The translations under genes and the position numbers were made by a program. Below are positions 60,285 through 64,000 of a stretch of DNA of 64,000 nucleotides, piece after piece; positions within the stretch are counted from its first letter, which is position 1; each line of letters starts with the position of its first letter. The stretch spans positions 62,001 through 126,000 of the forward strand of contig DAOUEL010000058.1 of the NCBI GenBank assembly GCA_034430595.1, read 5' to 3'. Under the pieces are notes generated by a model, which ran no database searches, was not told where the DNA came from, and saw only the letters and a list, made by a program, of their open reading frames with translations. The stretch comes from E44-bin32 sp034430595 (lineage in GTDB: Bacteria > Chloroflexota > Anaerolineae > Anaerolineales > E44-bin32).

Positions 60285-62648
60285 TTATAGTGGGAACAGG
60301 GCCGGGACGAGAAGTAAGGCGGCTAGCAGTAATAACAGGGTGAGTGGTGCTCCGACTTTTAGGAAATCTGAAAAACGGTAGCCAGCGGGTCCCATTACCA
60401 GACTGTTTGCGGGGTGGGAAATCGGGCTGAGGAAGTTGGTCGAGGCGGCGACCGCGATCAGCATCGACAGGGTGGAGGGGGAAATCCCGATCTCACGGGC
60501 TGTACTGATGGCGATCGGGACCATAATCACTACTAATGCCGCACTGGGCATGAACTGGGACGTAATGGTGGTCAAGACAAAGATGCCGGCCAGGATTGCG
60601 AATACCCCGGCTGACCCAACGGCATCAACTACATTGCGTGCCAGCCAGACCGCCGCCCCGGTAGACTGCATCGCAACTCCCAACGGCAGCATACCGGCGA
60701 TAAGGAAGACCGTCTTCCAGTCTATAAAGCGGTAAGCCTCCTCCATCGTCAGAACACCAAGCAGAATCATGATCGTCGCTCCGATGACAGCCGCAAGTTC
60801 AATGGGCAGCCAGTGCAGGATGACAGAGCTGACGACCCCGATCATGATCAATATCGCGAGAGGCTCTTTAGCTCCCCTGCCGACCGGTTGCGCAGATTGT
60901 GTGAGGACCAGGAAATCTGAATCATCTTTTAACAACTGCAGTCGGGATCGAGGTCCGTAAAGCAGTAAAGCATCACCGAATTTAAGCTTCATGGCTCGCA
61001 GACCTGATCGATATGCACGACCTGCTCGCCAGATTGCCAGCACACTCAGACCGAATTTCTCCCGAAAATGAAGCTCGCGCAGTGTCTTTCCAACAAGTGT
61101 CGTAAATGGGGAGAGCACGACCTCCATCAACCCTACTTGATCGGATTGCAGTGACTCGAGATCTGGAAGCGGGCCGAGCAGCTGCTGGATTTGCTGCAGT
61201 CCGCTCAAGACCTTTAAATCCTCCGGCCAGACTTCAACCAGGAGCAAATCCTCCGGTTGAAGAACTATCTCCGGATCGGGCAACAGCTCAGTCGTCGATC
61301 GCCGCCGTATGCCGAGAACGGCAATTCCAAACGCATCAGCCAACCGGCTTTCGATCAATGTGTTGCCAACCAGCATCGAGTCATACGGGATGCGCATGAT
61401 ACGAACGCGTTCATCCAGGTGGTAGCGCTGTTGGACATCATCAGGTTTAAGCTCGGACGAGACCAACCAATCATCGGCACCATCCAAAGCCGAAAGTCTT
61501 TCTCGATCCCCTAGCACAAGCAGGCGGTCGGATTCCTGCAGGATCTTCCCCTGCAGGTTCGTGCGTTGAGCAAGTCCTTCGTGTTCGATGGCCAGAACGG
61601 TTATTCCAAAGCGTGCCCGAAAGTCGCTTTCAAAGAGGGTCGAACTCACCAGCGAGGACCCACTGTTGAGCGTCAACTCCCTGAACTGAACGTGGTCATT
61701 CAGCAGATCGCCGATATGGAGATCGCCCTCCATGATTAAAAGCGGGCTGTTGCGCAGGGCGATCATCCGGTCCACACGCCCTTCAACAACCAGTTGATCT
61801 GCTTCAAGCAGTAAAGTTGCCGGGAGGGGGGCAAGCATTCGTTCGTGCTGTCGAAGGATTGCGACAACATTCAATTCAAGCGCAGCACCAATTCGGCTTT
61901 GCGCGAGCTGCCTGCCGATCAGCGGAGATCCAGCCGGGATTTGGACCACGAACAACCGCTCATCGATGTCATAGAGGTCCTCATGGGGTCCGCTGGCGGT
62001 TTGCAGATTGCTGCTGGAGTTTTCACGACGGGGGAGCATACGGCGGCCGATCATGCTCATATAGGCTGTGCCGAGAACCAGCATTACCAACCCGATCGGA
62101 GTGAAGTCGAAAAACCGGAACGGCGTAACATTTTGCCCGAGCAAGATGTTGTTTACCAGAATATTTGGCGGTGTTCCGATTAACGTGATCATGCCCCCCA
62201 GGATTGTGCCAAATGCAAGCGGCATCAACAGCCGCGAAGGTGAAATTCGCAACCTGCGGGCGATGTCCATAACGACTGGTAGCAGCAAGGCAGCCACCCC
62301 AACGTTATTGATGAAGGCTGATAACAGGCCGGCCGTAAGCATGATGGCGATGATGATGCGTGCTTCGGATTTCCCCGCCAGCCTTATCAGGATCTTGCCA
62401 ATCCGGTTGGCTACCCCACTTCGTGCCAGGCCGCCGCTCAGAATAAAAACAGCCCAAACGGTAATTACCGCCGGATTGCTGAATCCTGAAAGAGCTTCTG
62501 TAGGCGTTACCAGGCCGCTGAGCGCCAATGCTGCGAGCACCATCAGCGCGATCAGGTCGATCCGTAGCCGCTCCTGGATCAGCAGGACGAATGCGATCGC
62601 GATGATCAGCAGAACGAGAGCTATATCGCTGCTCAACGATATCTCCAT
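60285..62648 (-). CDS. SLC13/CitT-family permease with four RCK_C (TrkA-C) domains
   Basis: The 787-residue protein has a split membrane transporter (GFSNPAVITVWAVFILSGGLARSG, the GTPPNILVN motif; later TTITSQFMPSAALVVIM and SPISHPANSLVMGP) with a cytoplasmic insert of about 380 residues. The insert contains four tandem RCK_C-like units, each ending GIxVLAIxR or equivalent (LNVVAILR, GITVLAIEH, GIAVLGIRR, GLSVLAIWR). Most family members have two. Substrate is probably a dicarboxylate or inorganic anion; the RCK_C units are possible ligand sensors. Start taken at the ATG at 62648. Confidence 0.92.
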   Translation of the reverse strand: MEISLSSDIALVLLIIAIAFVLLIQERLRIDLIALMVLAALALSGLVTPTEALSGFSNPAVITVWAVFILSGGLARSGVANRIGKILIRLAGKSEARIIIAIMLTAGLLSAFINNVGVAALLLPVVMDIARRLRISPSRLLMPLAFGTILGGMITLIGTPPNILVNNILLGQNVTPFRFFDFTPIGLVMLVLGTAYMSMIGRRMLPRRENSSSNLQTASGPHEDLYDIDERLFVVQIPAGSPLIGRQLAQSRIGAALELNVVAILRQHERMLAPLPATLLLEADQLVVEGRVDRMIALRNSPLLIMEGDLHIGDLLNDHVQFRELTLNSGSSLVSSTLFESDFRARFGITVLAIEHEGLAQRTNLQGKILQESDRLLVLGDRERLSALDGADDWLVSSELKPDDVQQRYHLDERVRIMRIPYDSMLVGNTLIESRLADAFGIAVLGIRRRSTTELLPDPEIVLQPEDLLLVEVWPEDLKVLSGLQQIQQLLGPLPDLESLQSDQVGLMEVVLSPFTTLVGKTLRELHFREKFGLSVLAIWRAGRAYRSGLRAMKLKFGDALLLYGPRSRLQLLKDDSDFLVLTQSAQPVGRGAKEPLAILIMIGVVSSVILHWLPIELAAVIGATIMILLGVLTMEEAYRFIDWKTVFLIAGMLPLGVAMQSTGAAVWLARNVVDAVGSAGVFAILAGIFVLTTITSQFMPSAALVVIMVPIAISTAREIGISPSTLSMLIAVAASTNFLSPISHPANSLVMGPAGYRFSDFLKVGAPLTLLLLLAALLLVPALFPL

Positions 62649-63447
62649 GTGCACTGGGTCTTGGAACAACTACACTTAAAGCTATCGTACTCGGGCCTAC
62701 TTGCCAAGTGCATCTTCGGAGACATTTCGAACTTAGCGCAACACCTTCATACTGAATATCGTCTCAATTTAAGATCTCCGCTTTTAGCGCTTACGGCAAA
62801 CATGATTCAACTGCGTTTTCACATGGGGTAACTGCTTGAGGTCCAAATCAACACGATTAACGAAAATCCAGTATGGTTCGTGCAAAGTCCGCTTCAGCCT
62901 GACCGCAACGATCATTGGTGCTTGTTTCGCGATTTCGCTGACAGATGTCTTTGGTATTGCGCCCGAGGTGGTTGCCATTCTTCCAGATCGAGGCTGGGAT
63001 AATATCCATGGCCCGATCCTCGGACAGCTTTCCGAAGCGCGACCTTTTCTCTACCGGTCTGGAAAGCTGCCTCCCGGAAGTGGGATTCGAAACGAGCATT
63101 ATCACCGAGATCGCAGGTTGGGCTCTGGACGAGCAGGTCATCCAGGCCTTCCGCCAAGCGCCGGTCGGGCAATCCTGCTCGGGCTCTGCGTGCTGGTTGG
63201 AGTCAGTGTGACTGCTGCCTGAGTACTGGCAGACACGTCTACCCGTCCCGAACTGCGGAGAAATACCGCGTTCCACCGCAGATGGGAGGTACTTGTGGGC
63301 AAATCTGCCCCTGACCTTCGGGGGTACCCAGAACACTCTGCAGTTTGCGGATCGCTCTAATTAAGAAATACGGGACTTATCGAAAATGAATCGGCGCTTG
63401 ATAAAGTTTGGGCTGCATCAGCTTGCAACTGGCCTGACCAGCCCATC
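62649..63447. other. Long region without a supported gene
   Basis: About 800 bases hold no recognisable gene on either strand. The best plus-strand frame (62836-63222, TTG start, 128 residues) has two hydrophobic stretches (TATIIGACFAISL near the N-terminus, AILLGLCVLVGVSV at the end) but no ribosome-binding site and no family resemblance. Competing frames of similar length overlap it, which suggests degenerate or non-coding sequence. Confidence 0.5.
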
Positions 63448-63942
63448 CTAGCGGAAGGGACTCGACTCAGCCGGAGTACCTTCGAGCACTCGGACCCCAA
63501 CCGCACTTGCTTCCGCAGTTTTAACCCCATCGACGAAGACCTCGCAGGTCAGTGAGGTTCGCCGGCCCTTGATTTCGGAGATACGAGCTCGCAGTTCAAC
63601 CGGGCGATCGTTAGGTGTGGGCTTCAGATAACGAACAGTAATCTCAGCCGTCGCGTAGCGGTAGTCGGGTTGACTATCCAGACTTCGGCCTTCCTCACGG
63701 TATGCGGCAGCCATGGCTGTTCCCATGCAGTGGCAGTCAACGAGAGTTGCCAGGATTCCACCGTTCATGACCGTTTCCCATCCGTGGTATTTCGGCTGGG
63801 AGTGGAAGATACAGACGGCTTCGTCCCCTTCCCAGTAGCTCTTTATCTGCAGGCCATCCGGATTCTCGGCGCCACATCCGAAACACACGTTCCCCGGCAT
63901 ATGATCTTGGAAGTATTCGATATCCATTTGCTCCTCGTTCAT
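63448..63942 (-). CDS. PaaI-family hotdog thioesterase
   Basis: The product of about 164 residues has the hotdog-fold thioesterase signature MNGGILATLVDCHCMGTAM, preceded by NVCFGCGAENPDGLQIK (the CFGCG motif of this subgroup) and followed by ATAEITVRYLKPTP. Such enzymes hydrolyse acyl-CoA thioesters. Several starts are possible: ATG at 63942, at 63951, or at 63927 with GAGGAG only 3 bases upstream. It is the last gene in the window. Confidence 0.88.
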   Translation of the reverse strand: MNEEQMDIEYFQDHMPGNVCFGCGAENPDGLQIKSYWEGDEAVCIFHSQPKYHGWETVMNGGILATLVDCHCMGTAMAAAYREEGRSLDSQPDYRYATAEITVRYLKPTPNDRPVELRARISEIKGRRTSLTCEVFVDGVKTAEASAVGVRVLEGTPAESSPFR

Positions 63943-64000
63943 TTCGCTTCTCATCCAGTTGCAGAGCCCGGTTGTAGTCACGAAACCGAGGCTGCGGTTT

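Noticed and set aside
62836..63222. 128-residue plus-strand frame with two hydrophobic stretches
   Set aside because: No ribosome-binding site, a TTG start, unusual composition in the middle and competing frames of the same length; not enough to call a gene.
1..64000. CRISPR array, insertion sequence, prophage or integrative element
   Set aside because: I found no regularly spaced repeats, transposase, integrase, phage structural genes or terminal inverted repeats.

Overview
The window looks like a stretch of chromosome from a Chloroflexota bacterium, most probably of the Anaerolineae type. This is inferred from the gene set: a transaldolase/glucose-6-phosphate isomerase fusion, secreted Thr/Pro-rich TPR, LysM and TolB-like proteins, a GH15 trehalase-like enzyme, a Roadblock/V4R pair, a DUF5667-type protein after an ECF sigma factor, and frequent GTG/TTG starts. 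No marker with a species-level signature is present. I saw no insertion sequence, CRISPR array, integrase or prophage gene.

Layout. 1-4.0 kb, minus strand: rpsT, argS, a cyclic-2,3-diphosphoglycerate-synthetase-like GTPase and the start of a DNA methyltransferase. 4.1-11.7 kb, plus: a tight DNA-repair operon of two SF1 helicase-like proteins, a separate Fe-S PD-(D/E)XK nuclease and RecJ. 11.7-16.5 kb, minus: a large GAF/PAS histidine kinase and a TPR membrane protein. 16.6-21.6 kb, plus: LysM lipoprotein, GNAT-like protein, GH1 glycosidase, M23 peptidase and a secreted beta-propeller. 21.6-22.2 kb: tRNA-Ser(GGA), the SRP RNA and an FmdB-type zinc ribbon. 22.4-30.9 kb, plus: a G5/3D-domain wall protein and then a Dlt-like acylation operon (lipoprotein, 38-residue microprotein, MBOAT, two SGNH proteins, ACP, acyl-AMP ligase), followed by rsmA. 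30.9-36.8 kb: dolichol-phosphate-mannose-synthase-like GT2, V4R and Roadblock proteins, DedA, PrsW, a DsbA-cyclophilin fusion and an SDR. 36.9-38.3 kb: selC (tRNA-Sec) and an M50 protease. 38.4-47.4 kb, mostly minus: an ABC-2 exporter, GH15, ATP-cone/uridine-kinase fusion, radical SAM protein and a SagB-type nitroreductase carrying an in-frame UGA. 47.7-54.6 kb, plus: an SDR and a pentose-phosphate cluster (tal-pgi, rpiA, gnd, zwf). 54.7-64 kb: FTR1 iron permease with a Fur-like box, PEBP lipoprotein, dynamin-like GTPase, ECF sigma factor with DUF5667 partner, LapA-like protein, SLC13 transporter with four RCK_C modules, and a PaaI thioesterase.

The most notable system is the 23.8-30.0 kb operon. 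A microprotein too short for ordinary gene calling ends in the hexapeptide WIYQGF, the type of C-terminal Tyr acyl-shuttle motif known from DltX. It sits directly before an MBOAT, a DltD-like SGNH protein, an ACP and a FAAL-like ligase. This suggests an extracytoplasmic O-acylation pathway whose cargo is probably not D-alanine. Second in interest are the split AddAB-like repair operon and the co-occurrence of selC with a nitroreductase gene interrupted only by one UGA.
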